From Cryptomeria japonica (Eukaryota > Streptophyta > Pinopsida > Cupressales > Cupressaceae): a DNA stretch of 64,000 nt. Position numbers and translations under genes: made by a program. Positions within the stretch are counted from its first letter, which is position 1; the number at the start of each line of letters is the position of its first letter. The DNA is taken from contig NC_081409.1 of assembly GCF_030272615.1 (NCBI RefSeq), forward strand, positions 21,518,260 through 21,582,259, read 5' to 3'. Shown piece by piece: positions 45,814 to 57,220 of this stretch. The notes under the pieces are model-generated. The model did not search any database. It was not told where the DNA came from and saw only the letters and a program-made list of their open reading frames with translations.

Positions 45814-47181
45814 TCAAGAAAAGAATCTTTTTAAGAATTGCCCATGCACCGGCAATTCTTGGACCTCTCCTCTTGCGTTTTGAAGCAAATAGGAATCCTC
45901 CCCTTTTTTGTCTATAATCACATATGGGCCGATCCACAAGGCTTCAAATTTACCATGCTTGCCTTTGTCTTGACTCCTGGCATTCCACATTAAAACCCAA
46001 TCACCTACACAAAATTTTCTGTTTGATGTCCTCTTGTCATATAATCTCTTCATTTGATTTTGAATCCTGATATTCTGCTTTTGAGCTTCTGCCCTGACTT
46101 CATCAAGTTCTACCAACTGCATTATTCTTTCTTGTGATGGATCTTCAACATCTATCTCTTCTTGAATCATAAATCTATGTACAGGCAAGAGGTTATCGAA
46201 AGGTAGTCTGGCCCTTTTGCCATAAACCAGTTCAAATGGAGACTTTCCTGTAGATTTTTTCACAGTTATCCTATCTGCCCATAGTGCAAGATTCAACTTC
46301 GAATCCCATGCTTTTTTGTTCTGTCCCAGCATCTTTTTAATGATCTTTAGGATGTTCTTGTTGCTTGATTCAGCTTGCCCATTCCCCTGGGGGTGGTAAG
46401 GAGAAGAATGTGATATCTTAATGCCATATTCCTCACAAAAAGTGTTGAATTCCTCTGATCTAAAGGACATGCCATTATCTGAGATGATCCTTGCAGGAAC
46501 ACCGAATCTAGTAATAATGTTCTCCATTAAGAATTTTATCACCACCTTGCTAGTGGCCTGTTTGGTAGGTATTGCCTCCACCCATTTGGTAAAATAGTCT
46601 GTAGCAACCAATATCCATCTGTGTCCTCCACTGGATTTTTCTGATATTTCCCCTATAAAGTCTATTCCCCATTGTTGAAATGGTTCCTCAGCCAACATTG
46701 GTCTCAATGGGAGTGATCCTTGATACTTTGTTTTGTTTGAGAACTTTTGACAAGCTTCGCACTTTCTGACATATCTATAAGAATCATTGAAGACGCATGG
46801 CCAATAATATCCAGCTCTCAATATTTTATGTGCTGTAGTCTTGGCCGAGAAATGGCCACCACAAACCCCATCATGCATCTCATGAAGAACCTTATCTGCC
46901 TGGTAGTTGTCTAGACATAATAACAATATCCCATCTCTATTTTTCCAATATAAGTCCCCATTGATAATTACATATCTTGCTGATTTTAGCTTCAGAGCTC
47001 TCTTCTGATTATCAGTCATGCCATCTGGACATTTCAAATGCTTGAGATAGTATATGATATCGGTGTACCATGCTGTTCTTTCAATACTAAAGTTAGCTTC
47101 TTCCCATCCAACCTGATTCACACCAGATTCCTCAATTTCAGTTCCTGTCATGAGTTTGGCCAGCCCTTGTCCTTTGATAAC
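45814..47181 (-). CDS. E11 integrase (C-terminal part of the polyprotein)
   Basis: 445 codons from Met at 47151, in the same frame as the gag-pol piece upstream and separated from it only by a TAG (47182-47184). Zinc-binding residues are readable at H93, H100, C131 and C134 (HDGVCGGH, CEACQ). The catalytic triad is D164 (WGIDFIGE), D225 (IISDNG) and E261 (NGQAESSNK), the D-D-35-E spacing. The C-terminal part has FCVGDWVLMWNAR and KFEALWIGPYVI. Integrase inserts the element DNA copy. All key residues are present. It would be expressed only as part of the polyprotein, so the upstream stop probably silences it. Confidence 0.92.
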   Translation of the reverse strand, partial: VIKGQGLAKLMTGTEIEESGVNQVGWEEANFSIERTAWYTDIIYYLKHLKCPDGMTDNQKRALKLKSARYVIINGDLYWKNRDGILLLCLDNYQADKVLHEMHDGVCGGHFSAKTTAHKILRAGYYWPCVFNDSYRYVRKCEACQKFSNKTKYQGSLPLRPMLAEEPFQQWGIDFIGEISEKSSGGHRWILVATDYFTKWVEAIPTKQATSKVVIKFLMENIITRFGVPARIISDNGMSFRSEEFNTFCEEYGIKISHSSPYHPQGNGQAESSNKNILKIIKKMLGQNKKAWDSKLNLALWADRITVKKSTGKSPFELVYGKRARLPFDNLLPVHRFMIQEEIDVEDPSQERIMQLVELDEVRAEAQKQNIRIQNQMKRLYDKRTSNRKFCVGDWVLMWNARSQDKGKHGKFEALWIGPYVIIDKKGEDSYLLQNARGEVQELPVHGQFLKRFFS

Positions 47182-50100
47182 CTATGAAATTTTGAGTTCA
47201 ATGTTAAATTCTTGTATCTGATTGATCCATTTGCATCTTTTGCCCGTGACCTCAGTCTGTCTGAAGATATCTTTTACTGCTGCATTTGGGACATAAGCTA
47301 TAACTTCAGCCCCTACTAAGTATGGTCTAAATTGTTTCACTGCTTTGACCAAAGCATAGGCTTGCTTTTCATTCAGTTCATAATTTACTTCTGAAGGGCT
47401 CAAAGACTTGCTAAAGTATGCAATGGGCTGCTCATACCCTTCTGAATTTTTCTGTAACAACACTGCTGCTATAGTGTGACAAGAGGCGAATGAGAATATC
47501 ATAAAAGGTTTACCAAAATCTGGGGAAATTAGTACTGGTGCCTCAGAAATTGCTCTTTTGATTGCCACAAAAGAATCAATTGCCTCTTCAGTCCAGTCAA
47601 TTTGGGCCTCTTTCTTCAACATCCTTACTATAGGTTTTACTATGTCTGCAAAATTCAAAATGAACCTTCTCACAAAATTAATTTGTCCCAAGAATGATTG
47701 AATGGCTTTGATAGTTCGAGGGATGGGAACCTCATTGATAGCTGCTACTCTCTCAGGGTCAATTCTTACCCCCTCCCTGGATACTATGTGTCCAAGTAGT
47801 TTTCCCTCTTCAACACCGAAGTGGCATTTCTTAGGATTCAAGGAAATTCCATATTCTAAAGCTCTTTTAAATATCTTCTCAAGGTGTTCACAGTGATCAT
47901 CAGCTTTCTTTGAGTATGCAGTCAGATCATCTTGGTATACTACCATGATTACATCAATCAATTCTGCAAAAGCCACATCCATTACCCTTTGAAAAGTAGC
48001 TCCAGCATTGGTCAATCCAAATGGCATTCGTGCATAAACATAAGTGCCCCATGGAGTTGTGAAGGCTGTCTTATATTTCTCAGTTTCTTTAACTTTCACC
48101 TGATTGTAACCTGAAAATCCATCCATCATAGACAACAACTCACACCCTGTTACCCTCTGCAGCATGTTATCCATATTTGGCAATGGATAGTTATCCTTTA
48201 GAGATGATATATTCAAATTTCTAAAGTCTACACATAATCTAATATCCCCATTCTTCTTCCTGACTGGTACCAAGTTAGAAACCCATGTGGAATATCTGCA
48301 TGGTTCAATTATTCCTGCGTCTTTCATCTTTATAATTTTTTTCCTCATTTTTGGTAACAATGTAGGATTAATAGGTCTCTGCTTTTGCCTGAATGGTTTA
48401 GCTTCTGGTTTAAGTGGTATCTCATGTTGAAAGAGATCTTCCCTGTAAGCTTTGAGATCTTCATAAGACCATGCAAACACATGTTTGTATCTTTTTAGCA
48501 ATATTATCAGTTGTTGCCTCATAGTAGGAGTTAATTTTTTTCCAATAAAAACATTTTTGGGGGCTTCTTTGCTTCCTAGATTGATTTGTTCAATATCATT
48601 CTCTTTAACAGCTGACCCTTTGGTTTCAATCACATCTTGAGCATTAAAAGTTCTTTCTAATGCTACTAGGCCTCTTGGTAATTTATTTGATTTTAGTTGT
48701 ATAATTTCATGTCCAAATAAAGTTTCCTTACCTTCAGTTTTCTCCACAAAGTCATTAAAATTTATAGCTTGAGTCTGATAATGATCAACACACTGTAAGA
48801 AGTTCAACAGATCTACATCATCTTGAAACACTTGCCAATTATACAAGTTGTCAGGAACAGATGGTCTTACTTTCACTTCCACTTCAGATATCCCAGTTAG
48901 TGTTATATCATTGCCTTTTAATGCAATATTTGCTAAAAAATCTGCCATGATGTTTTTTGACCTATCTATCCAGGTTATCTGAAAAGCATCAAAAAGCTCC
49001 ATGGTATCCCACACAGCATTCCTGTATTGTTTCAGTCTTAAGTGTTTTGAGGCATATCTTTCCTTTACTTGTGAGACTATTAATTCTGAATCACCAAAGA
49101 CACTTAGCAATTTGATCCCATGTTTGACTGCTATGTTAAGACCAGTGAGTAGAGCTTCATATTCAGCAATGTTATTTGTACATTCAAATAACAACTTGAA
49201 AGAATATTTGTAAGTTTCCCCTGTGGGTGAGATAAAAAGGATTCCAGCCCCACTCCCTTCTTTGCTACAAGACCCATCAAAGAACATTTTCCATATCTGA
49301 CCATCCTTTTTAGTTAGACATGACTCAATGGGGACCCACTCTTTAATTTTAGGTCTTGTTAACTGTACCTGGAAGTTGTCCATGTCAGTTTGTAAAAAAC
49401 ATACTTGGTTCACTGTTTCTTCCATGTCTTCTATGATATATGTGGACCGAGGTTCCCTGTCAATTTTTATTTCCTGTCCATTTATTGGAATCGTAGCATA
49501 TGACAAATCCAGCTGCACATATCCACCAATCATATTCGACCATTGTCTAGACAACAACATTCCATAATTTGGAGGAACATCTACCACTGTGATATCTGTT
49601 TTATATGATGCTTCTGGACAGGCTGCTAATCTGAACTCTACATCCTTCATGATACCAACCACTGGGACTGATCTATTGTCCATGGCATAGCATTTCCCAA
49701 AGGTAGTATCAACTTCCAATCCTAGTTCTTTCATCACCCCAACAGGCATGACATTTATGGCTGCTCCTGAATCGATCATACAATTCTTCACCCTTTTGTT
49801 GTTTATCACCAAAGTGAGATAAAATGGGTCTACTTGTGTTGGGTTTTTAGTTATAGTGGACCCTAAGTATATAACTGGAGCCATTTGTTCATTGTTGTCA
49901 CCTGTTGGGACCTCTTGTTTCTGTTCATTAATCTTTTCTTCTTGGACACCTGAAATCATCTCCAAAGTTTTTTCTCTATACTCAGGAAACCTCATTATTT
50001 CCATCAATGGAACAAAAACTTTTAATTGTGTTAATGCAGTTGAGATATCAAATGAGGTAGAGTGTTGTGATGAAGGGAGTTTTACTGTTTCTTCCTTTTG

Positions 50101-51363
50101 AACATTAGGACCCTTCTTATTATTCTTTGGTACAACCTCCTTAGTCATAGCTCCTTTGTTTATTCGCTTGAGTGTCTCATCAGTTTCTTTCATAAAAAGA
50201 CTAGTAGGTTTACCTTGCTCTGGATTCACCACCCTATTCCTTAAATCATAAGTCCTTTTTGCTTGTGCAACAGCATAAGCTGTAATTCTTCTTTTTTCTT
50301 CTTCAGTAGGGATTCTGAGCTTAACACTTTCATTTTTGCTGGTGGTCACAGGTAAGACAGAGCATTGATCAATATTCATGGAATCTGACCTTCCTTCCTG
50401 ACTAAATGATATCATATTAACAGTTGAATCATCCACATGTTCTTCATAGCTATCCTCCTCCTCTTGCAATCCTTTTGCTACTACACACAAAGAAGAAGCG
50501 TGTGGCATATTACAAGCATAACACCACATGTCATCGTCTTGAGTATAATTTACTGTTCTTTTTAAAGGATCTGGAATTTGTTGATTATCTCTGTGGTTCC
50601 TGTCTACTGGTTTTCCATCCTTCCATGTGGTGTTATAAGGCATGTCATGTAGTCTAGGTCTCTCAGGATGGTAGTAATGCTGCTTCTCTATTTTGTTTAC
50701 TCTTACAGATAAATCTTTCAGGGCATTTAAAACTTTGTCAAGCTTATCTTCATCTCTATTAGCCTTGGGTGCTCTAGGATTGTATAACCTTGCATCCTCT
50801 CTCTTTCCCACTTTACCAGCAGCCTTTCTGTTGTTTTCTATAACAATGGCATCTTTCATAACATCCCGGAGGTCTCTAGGATTTCTGGTTCTCAGCTCAT
50901 AGTTTGTTTTACTGTCATAAGCATTGATATAATACAGAATGCTCACCTCAGGTACTGGTTTCATCCTATTGGGGATTTTGTTTAAAACCCTGTTAAATCT
51001 TTTGTTAAAATCTATCACTGATTCATTTTGCTCCTTCTTTATACTAATGATTTCGTGCAAAGCAAACTCAGGGCTGTTATGGTCTCCATACTGCTCAAGG
51101 AACAAATCTTTGAATCCTGCAAGATCTCTAATGGATGCGTCAGGCAACGTCCTAAACCAATCTCTTGCATCTTCTATTAATGATTGCATAAACAACCTGA
51201 TCTTGACATCTTCATATGGTAACCCAAAATCCTCAATTACTGCATCAAAGGCTTTACAATGAGCCTCACCTGAAACTGCATTACTTCCTGTGAACCTTGG
51301 TATCGCTGTCCTGATTTCATTTGGGATAGGATATGGGTACACTATCATTCCTGAAAAATCAAA
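47182..51363 (-). CDS. E11 gag (main part)-protease-RNase H-RT-RNase H
   Basis: 1388 codons from a Met at 51348. In order: gag core (about residues 15-190, WFRTLPDASIRDLAGFKDLF), a CCHC-like knuckle at C276 (CYACNMPHASSLC), retropepsin with DSGAA at 526-530, an extra RNase H with D691 (FFDGS), E729 (IAEYEAL), D753 (FGDSEL) and D803 (ADFLANIA), RT at about 960-1210 with FSGYNQ, MPFGLTNAGATFQ and YQDD at 1138-1141, then the RT-linked RNase H (about 1220-1388). The extra RNase H stands before RT, unlike in E2. The frame begins after a TAG (51364-51366) and ends at TAG (47182-47184), each in frame with its neighbours; the whole would be one 2112-codon polyprotein. Confidence 0.93.
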   Translation of the reverse strand, partial: FDFSGMIVYPYPIPNEIRTAIPRFTGSNAVSGEAHCKAFDAVIEDFGLPYEDVKIRLFMQSLIEDARDWFRTLPDASIRDLAGFKDLFLEQYGDHNSPEFALHEIISIKKEQNESVIDFNKRFNRVLNKIPNRMKPVPEVSILYYINAYDSKTNYELRTRNPRDLRDVMKDAIVIENNRKAAGKVGKREDARLYNPRAPKANRDEDKLDKVLNALKDLSVRVNKIEKQHYYHPERPRLHDMPYNTTWKDGKPVDRNHRDNQQIPDPLKRTVNYTQDDDMWCYACNMPHASSLCVVAKGLQEEEDSYEEHVDDSTVNMISFSQEGRSDSMNIDQCSVLPVTTSKNESVKLRIPTEEEKRRITAYAVAQAKRTYDLRNRVVNPEQGKPTSLFMKETDETLKRINKGAMTKEVVPKNNKKGPNVQKEETVKLPSSQHSTSFDISTALTQLKVFVPLMEIMRFPEYREKTLEMISGVQEEKINEQKQEVPTGDNNEQMAPVIYLGSTITKNPTQVDPFYLTLVINNKRVKNCMIDSGAAINVMPVGVMKELGLEVDTTFGKCYAMDNRSVPVVGIMKDVEFRLAACPEASYKTDITVVDVPPNYGMLLSRQWSNMIGGYVQLDLSYATIPINGQEIKIDREPRSTYIIEDMEETVNQVCFLQTDMDNFQVQLTRPKIKEWVPIESCLTKKDGQIWKMFFDGSCSKEGSGAGILFISPTGETYKYSFKLLFECTNNIAEYEALLTGLNIAVKHGIKLLSVFGDSELIVSQVKERYASKHLRLKQYRNAVWDTMELFDAFQITWIDRSKNIMADFLANIALKGNDITLTGISEVEVKVRPSVPDNLYNWQVFQDDVDLLNFLQCVDHYQTQAINFNDFVEKTEGKETLFGHEIIQLKSNKLPRGLVALERTFNAQDVIETKGSAVKENDIEQINLGSKEAPKNVFIGKKLTPTMRQQLIILLKRYKHVFAWSYEDLKAYREDLFQHEIPLKPEAKPFRQKQRPINPTLLPKMRKKIIKMKDAGIIEPCRYSTWVSNLVPVRKKNGDIRLCVDFRNLNISSLKDNYPLPNMDNMLQRVTGCELLSMMDGFSGYNQVKVKETEKYKTAFTTPWGTYVYARMPFGLTNAGATFQRVMDVAFAELIDVIMVVYQDDLTAYSKKADDHCEHLEKIFKRALEYGISLNPKKCHFGVEEGKLLGHIVSREGVRIDPERVAAINEVPIPRTIKAIQSFLGQINFVRRFILNFADIVKPIVRMLKKEAQIDWTEEAIDSFVAIKRAISEAPVLISPDFGKPFMIFSFASCHTIAAVLLQKNSEGYEQPIAYFSKSLSPSEVNYELNEKQAYALVKAVKQFRPYLVGAEVIAYVPNAAVKDIFRQTEVTGKRCKWINQIQEFNIELKIS

Positions 51364-52152
51364 CTACCTCATTTGCTCCATATTTATTAGTCCATGCCCT
51401 CCATGAGGATTCCCAAAGTTTTGGTTCACATTACCATATAAGGGTATTTGATTTTGATAAGGAAGAGGGTATTGATTCTGGTGTTGATATTGAAACTGAT
51501 TAGGGGGTGGATGTTGGTTATAAAATTGACCAGGGGGTGGGTACTGATTATGAGTATGTGAACTTTGCTGGACTGGTGGTGCACTTGATTGCACATGATC
51601 ATCCCTTTTGCTACCAAACAAGGGATTCTCATAAGCTTTGAAATCATTACCCTTTGTTTTACCCACTCCTTGAGCATATGTTTTCTTGTAGTTGTTTACA
51701 TCTTTATTAAAGTCATCCTCATCAACATTTATGCCCAACTTAGCACACAGCTCCAAACATTTCTGAGTCCTTCCTGAATCTCTCATCTCAGCAGCTGCCT
51801 CCATCATTTGTCTAGTTAAATCTGTAAATCTATCTGCAGGGTCTGCCATACTTGATCCTGATGGAGGTGGTGTGTATTGTCTGGACCGTGCTTCATGATT
51901 TTCAAAACCAGGGGGAATTTGGCATCGCCCCTTCTGAGCTTTATATGCTGCAACCAAATCCTCATTCACCGGGCTTGAAGTTGTTGTTCTATCTTGTTCT
52001 CTTAAGGGCGAATGTTGGCTACTTTCATGTTTATACTGGTTGTATCTTTCTCTAATGGAATCATTCATGGGTTCTTTATTTTTGTTCTTTCGTTGAGAGA
52101 AATCTAATTGGGATAAAGATTGTCCTTTTGTAACCGATCTTGTTCTGTGCAT
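51364..52152 (-). CDS. E11 gag N-terminal part
   Basis: 262 codons from Met at 52152, about 100 bases after the PBS. It begins MHRTRSVTKGQSLSQLDF; a helical, charged centre (RFTDLTRQMMEAAAEMRDSG) and a Pro/Gln/Asn/Tyr-rich end (HNQYPPPGQFYNQHPPP) follow. It runs in frame through TAG (51364-51366, after MEQMR) into the main gag-pol piece. The stop probably arose from CAG (Gln) by a single C to T change. Confidence 0.85.
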   Translation of the reverse strand: MHRTRSVTKGQSLSQLDFSQRKNKNKEPMNDSIRERYNQYKHESSQHSPLREQDRTTTSSPVNEDLVAAYKAQKGRCQIPPGFENHEARSRQYTPPPSGSSMADPADRFTDLTRQMMEAAAEMRDSGRTQKCLELCAKLGINVDEDDFNKDVNNYKKTYAQGVGKTKGNDFKAYENPLFGSKRDDHVQSSAPPVQQSSHTHNQYPPPGQFYNQHPPPNQFQYQHQNQYPLPYQNQIPLYGNVNQNFGNPHGGHGLINMEQMR

Positions 52153-52249
52153 TGATATTCTTATTTCAGAGTCGCCACCTCTTTTCTAGAGGATATGTGT
52201 TATTTATTTTTTCTGAGTTCTTTCCCACAACAGAGTCTTAATTCTTCTT

Positions 52250-52266
52250 CCCCAGCAGAGTCGCCA
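52250..52266 (-). promoter_or_regulatory. Primer binding site of E11, tRNA-Arg type
   Basis: On the minus strand, three bases after the LTR end (CCCAACA-GAT), it reads TGGCGACTCTGCTGGGG. This fits the 3' end of a plant tRNA-Arg (…CCCAGCGGAGTCGCCA) with one mismatch; the tRNA sequence is from memory. tRNA-Arg priming is known for Ogre/Tat elements. Confidence 0.8.
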
Positions 52267-53285
52267 ATCTGTTGGGTCTCAAATCAACAGATTGGATAGG
52301 TTCTAAGGAAATGCCAACTCCTATGATCAAACCCTCCAATTGACTTGGCCAACATATAGAGTGAACCTATTTGGTTACTAACTCTCTCACTTTAGGCTCT
52401 GCAGGACCTAGGCGGGTATACCTATTCACTGAATGTCACCAATAACCAGTGCCTTTTATAGCAGATTTATTAACCTAATCTAATATCTCCTGATCTTGAA
52501 ATGGCATGAGTTCCTTGAATGGAGTTATAGCAGATGAGTTCAAGATTGTTGTTGTATTAACTGTTTGTCTTATGTTTCTTAATCACTTCTATTGCTGTTA
52601 AAACAATCAATTATGAATGAGATGATGAATGTAATTTGTAATTTAGCCAGTGCCTTCTTTGCTGTTTGGGCTACAGAGTCATTACACTTTTCTTCAGGAC
52701 TTATGATGCGAACCTGTGAGACAGTTTTTTAATTCATCCCTTTATGAACCTATCAGTTATTATTTCTTTTGGAACCAAATAAATGCTTATATCATATGCT
52801 GATTGAGTGAATTTAACCCTACCCTTAAGGGACCAGTCAATTAAGCTCTGCAAGGAACAATCATAATCCGCAAGCAAAACCTTTGTTGCAACATTATAAT
52901 ACAAGGCCTAAATTCGATCTTAAGAACATGAATAACCTTATCATATCAGACAAAATCATAGACGATTGCCAAAAGAAAATGAAATGATCCGTAACACATA
53001 TGCAAAGAGATAATTGATCAAAATTTGTATTCCATTATGGTTCGTATACAGAAGACTTACAGGCTGTCATTTATCGCTACCTTCATCCTATCTAATCCTT
53101 CCTCATATTACAAAAATCATTCTCATATATATATGAGGATGAAGGCTTTTCATGAAGAGACACGACTCTTCGGAATACTAATCGTTAGTTTCAGTGCTTC
53201 TAAACTTAAGCAAAAAGAGATTTAGAAGTCCTAAATGATGAATGTAATCATCATCCTTGAAGGTTTTGATTCGAGCACTTTGTTT

Positions 53286-56200
53286 CTATAATTCATCTCC
53301 CTGCGATAGATACTTGAATATCATCTGGTTGACAGTAGGGGCCATATCTTTACTTCGATCTATTTCTGACAAGGCCCAATCCTTGACGCTGACGAGCTCT
53401 TTTCGCAAATCCTCCAGGGATATCACTTCTCCTTCTTTGTAGACAGAGGGCATTCCAACAGGTTTCTCATCATCCAAATCCTTCAGGTCTCTCCTCAGCG
53501 TATCCTCAAGTTTGACATGATTCTTCATATACGCAGTCCCCTCAGCCTTTTCCTCTGGTGTCATGGCATCGACATTACTCAGTACTTCATGCAGTCGTGC
53601 TTTTAGTCTCTCATGCTCTGTTAACGCCTTTATTGTTCCATTATATACTTTCCAATATGGTTCAACCTACAAGAGCATGGTGTTAAACCGATGTCCTATG
53701 ATGTCCTTGACCAGTTTGTCCGTCCTTTGTTGGATACCTTCTGCGCATTTATTGGCCTTTTCTGCTTGATACTTCCAGTACAGAGCATCAGAGACATCGT
53801 CCAAGCTACGTCCCGCGGGGTATGAGGTGTATTCACTGATAGGAGTACCTGTCTCTAGTTGCAATACTTTTGCCTGCAACTTTTGATTCTCCTCTTTAGA
53901 TTTTTCATATAACCCCTTATATGTGACGTTTTCTCTGACCAAAAATTCTGTCTGGTCTAGGTTCAATCTAGCAACATCCAAGTTGAGTTTAGCAGTGACC
54001 CTAGGGTCTATCTTACCAACCTGATGAACCATGAGGTGCCCAAAGGTTTCTTGAATGTCTACAATGATAGGCCTCTTCCCCTTTGGATATAATGCCCATT
54101 GTAGGAGAGCTTTCTTGTTTGGATCATATCCAGAGCCTAAGAACAATTTGTCTATCTCCTGAGGCAACACCTGTTGATTTAAGTCTTGTTTCTTCAGGAA
54201 GCCGTCAAATAAAAGTGCTGAGTTTATATCCCAACCAGAGAAGATGATTACACCAGCCTCTTTTAGTAATCTCCTCCCTTTCTCAGGAGTCATATCCTTC
54301 ATGAGGACATCAATTTCATCCTGCAATTTCTTCATCTGTTCCTCCTCTGGTCTTCCAGCCATGCTTCGTTTTACATGTGCTCCTTTGTATTGGTATAAAA
54401 ATGAAAGAAATTCCCTAGAGGAGGCGAATCCATCATCAGCAACAAAATCTTCATGCTCAGTCATCCTTATATCGACGACATCCTTGATGTTAATTTCACC
54501 AGTGTCCATATTCATCTCTTCTTCAAAACCAGGAGGATAATCTTCTCTAGGAGAATCAGCTGGGATACTACTGGCGGTCGATTTTGGTGAAATGTGGGCT
54601 AGGGGCTGACTATCCTTCTCAGTATTGATGAAATGAAGGAATTGCGAAGGCACTCTATGCATGATTTCTGCTTCATGTTGAAGCAGCCTTTTAGCCACTT
54701 CCAGAGGATCTTGGAGATTTCCAATTAGGTCTCCATCTATCATTCCCCTTGCCCTTTTCCATTTGTAGGCCTCCCAAACTAACTCACTCTTTTCTCTCAA
54801 AGCTTTGGCCTCCTCTCTTTCAAGGTTCTTAATCAGGTCATCTGGCATTTTGGCCACATGTATTCCAGCTTTGAGTTTTTGTGATACTCTGGCAGCTCTT
54901 ATATATCCTTCAAGGTCGAAGTTCTCTCTAGGTTCACCCAGAGTCATGCCATAGTAGTCTAACTTGTTCTGCAACAAATGATAACTTTTTGAACTTTTAA
55001 CAATGAAATCAGAAAAAACCAATAAACCTGGAACAATGGATTGTTTACCGGAATCTGTAAGGTGTTTAGCACTGACAATAGACAATTGTCTTATAATCTC
55101 CAGGCTAGCCACCCTGTTTGGCACTGTAATTGGGAGCATGTGGGGTTTTCCTTCATATCCAAATACCCTGATTTCTGTGTGATTGTTATGGCAATACCAA
55201 TCACCCCAATTATGATCAATCTGTGACTCTGGAGAGAAGTCCTTTGGTCTGAGGAATCTCTTGATTTCAGGGGACAAAGTGTAATCCCTGTGTTGCCCAA
55301 AAGCTGCACTAAGAGGTTTCACAAAATATTATTGAAAGTGCCAGTACTGGTTGTTCATGAACCTTTGGTCCCATGCAGATACCCATAACTGAACTGGCTT
55401 CTTCAAACCATTTTTATCATAGGATCGAATGCAAAAATCATCTGACCAGAAATTAATCTCTTGTCCACAATAAAGAATGATATTCATTAACAAGGAATAC
55501 AATGAAAAATGAACATTCACAAGGTCCCCTTTCAACTTTTCCAATCCATGATTTAAAGCATCTGCAACATAAGTGGCAAAATCAAATGACCTAGGGTCTT
55601 TTGACTGTAAATCAGCACACAGAACCATAACCCCAATATCCATGAGTGGATGAGCCTCTAGGCCTAATACTTGAGCTGCAGCATAGTAGGTATATTTAAA
55701 ATAAGGATGGAAATGGTTGACATCAAACGGCACCTTGTCATCTTTGCTGAATGGAACAAATGACCCACCCACTTTTGGCCTGTGAATAGGTAGCCTCCAA
55801 GTCCTGTAGATGTTTTCCAAACTAAAGAATTCTTGTGAAATTTTCTTCATATCGATACTCTCCTCCACCTCCCAGTCCAAATCAAACACCACATCAATAG
55901 TCTGTTTGTTAATTACTACTAATGTATTCCCTCTGTAATCACATATGGTTTTGGTTCTTGGATTGTAACAATCTACCAGAGCTTTCATTAATTCTACATC
56001 TACAAACACATTTGGGACTACCAATTTGCCTAAGTTCTTCTTCCATAGATTACTTATGGGTTCAGGAGCGTCCCTTCTTTTGTAACTAAATAAGAATAAC
56101 TCATGTCCTCTGATTTCAGTCCAAATATCTCCTAGATTTTCAAATCTATCCTCCAATCCTTCTTCTTCACTTTTGATCTTTTTGGACCTTACACTAGATG

Positions 56201-56327
56201 AGGGACATTGGTCTAATAAATCCTGAGTCAGAGCTCTTGCTTCCTTCTTTTGTCTCTTGGGCTTCTCTTCAGGGTTTAACTCTTTTCCTTTCCTACTCTT
56301 TTTAGAAGAAGAAGACGAAGGTTCCAT
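53286..56327 (-). pseudogene. LTR-encoded 1013-codon frame, copy in 5' LTR (two nonsense changes)
   Basis: Same frame as at 41724-44765. Here the Arg codon broken in the other copy is intact (CGA), but TAA at 55329-55331 (GAA in the other copy, in HFQEYF) and TAG at 53667-53669 (CAG in the other copy, in MLLQVEPYW) interrupt it. Because the two copies carry different stops, the parental element at insertion very probably had an intact frame. In this LTR the frame lies upstream of gag on the same strand; distance from its end to the gag start is about 1.1 kb. Confidence 0.75.
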
Positions 56328-56549
56328 GATTACAGCAAATATGAGAAACAACACTTACTTGGAGAAATGCTCAGCTCTTCTGGTTATCGTTCGCAAGTTT
56401 CCACAAGTTCTTCGCAATTTTCAGTCTTTTAGCATTGATCTGGTTCTTATGAAAATTCAATCAGTTCAACTGTAATCGTATGGGCAACTTGTGCATAGTT
56501 AATGTTCTGCGTCTACAATGGCTACTCAAGTGTTTAAACTTAATTGCAG

Positions 56550-57220
56550 ATGTGACATTCTTCACTTGGGCCTTTAACTCTTTCGCGGGAAGTACAGTTC
56601 GCTCAAAGTGATCATATTTCAAGTTATCGATGAAACCCTTGTCTTTGGCCGAGTGTTTAAATCCTTCATCGAAAGCCCATTTTCTTCGATACTATTGTTT
56701 CGGTGAATAGCCCATGTCGAGAAGCCACTTTTAAGACTCATCGAAACCATTCTTTCATCGATAGACCTCCTTTTCGATAAGTCACTCGCAAGTTTCATCG
56801 AAATCATTCTTTCGATGAGTTTCTTTCTTCGGTGAGGGCCCATGTATGTTCATCGAAATTCCTTTTTCATCGATATCCTCCTTTATCGATGAAACACCTT
56901 TTCTTTTGTTCGACATTATGTCATCGATGAAAACTTGCGTTTCGATGAATGCTTTATGAGTTTCTTTGGTAATGATATTCCTTCGAAATTACTTTTGCCT
57001 TTCTGCCTTTCGATGAAACTTAGAGTATCGATGAGTGATTTTCTACATTCATCGAAAGTGACTTTTTGCCGAAATACTTTTGTTTGGTGCTTTACATGCC
57101 TCATTTCGATGAAAATACTCTTTTGATGAAACTTCTTTTGCAGTGCTCGATACAATTTGCTGGCCGAAAACATCTTTCAGTCTTCACGCCTATGGGAATA
57201 TACATTTTTTATATATTTTT
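56550..57220. repeat. TCGATGAAA word cluster in the 5' LTR of E11
   Basis: Counterpart of 44990-45660, with a few words altered by single bases (CATCGATATCC here, CATCAATATCC there). Confidence 0.85.

Noticed and set aside
49328-51262. Plus-strand frames of 60-107 codons across E11 gag-pol
   Set aside because: They are shadows of the long minus-strand polyprotein.
47182-51366. Programmed stop-codon readthrough in E11
   Set aside because: Neither TAG has a known readthrough context, one lies within gag, and simple point mutation explains both. Kept only as a question in the findings.
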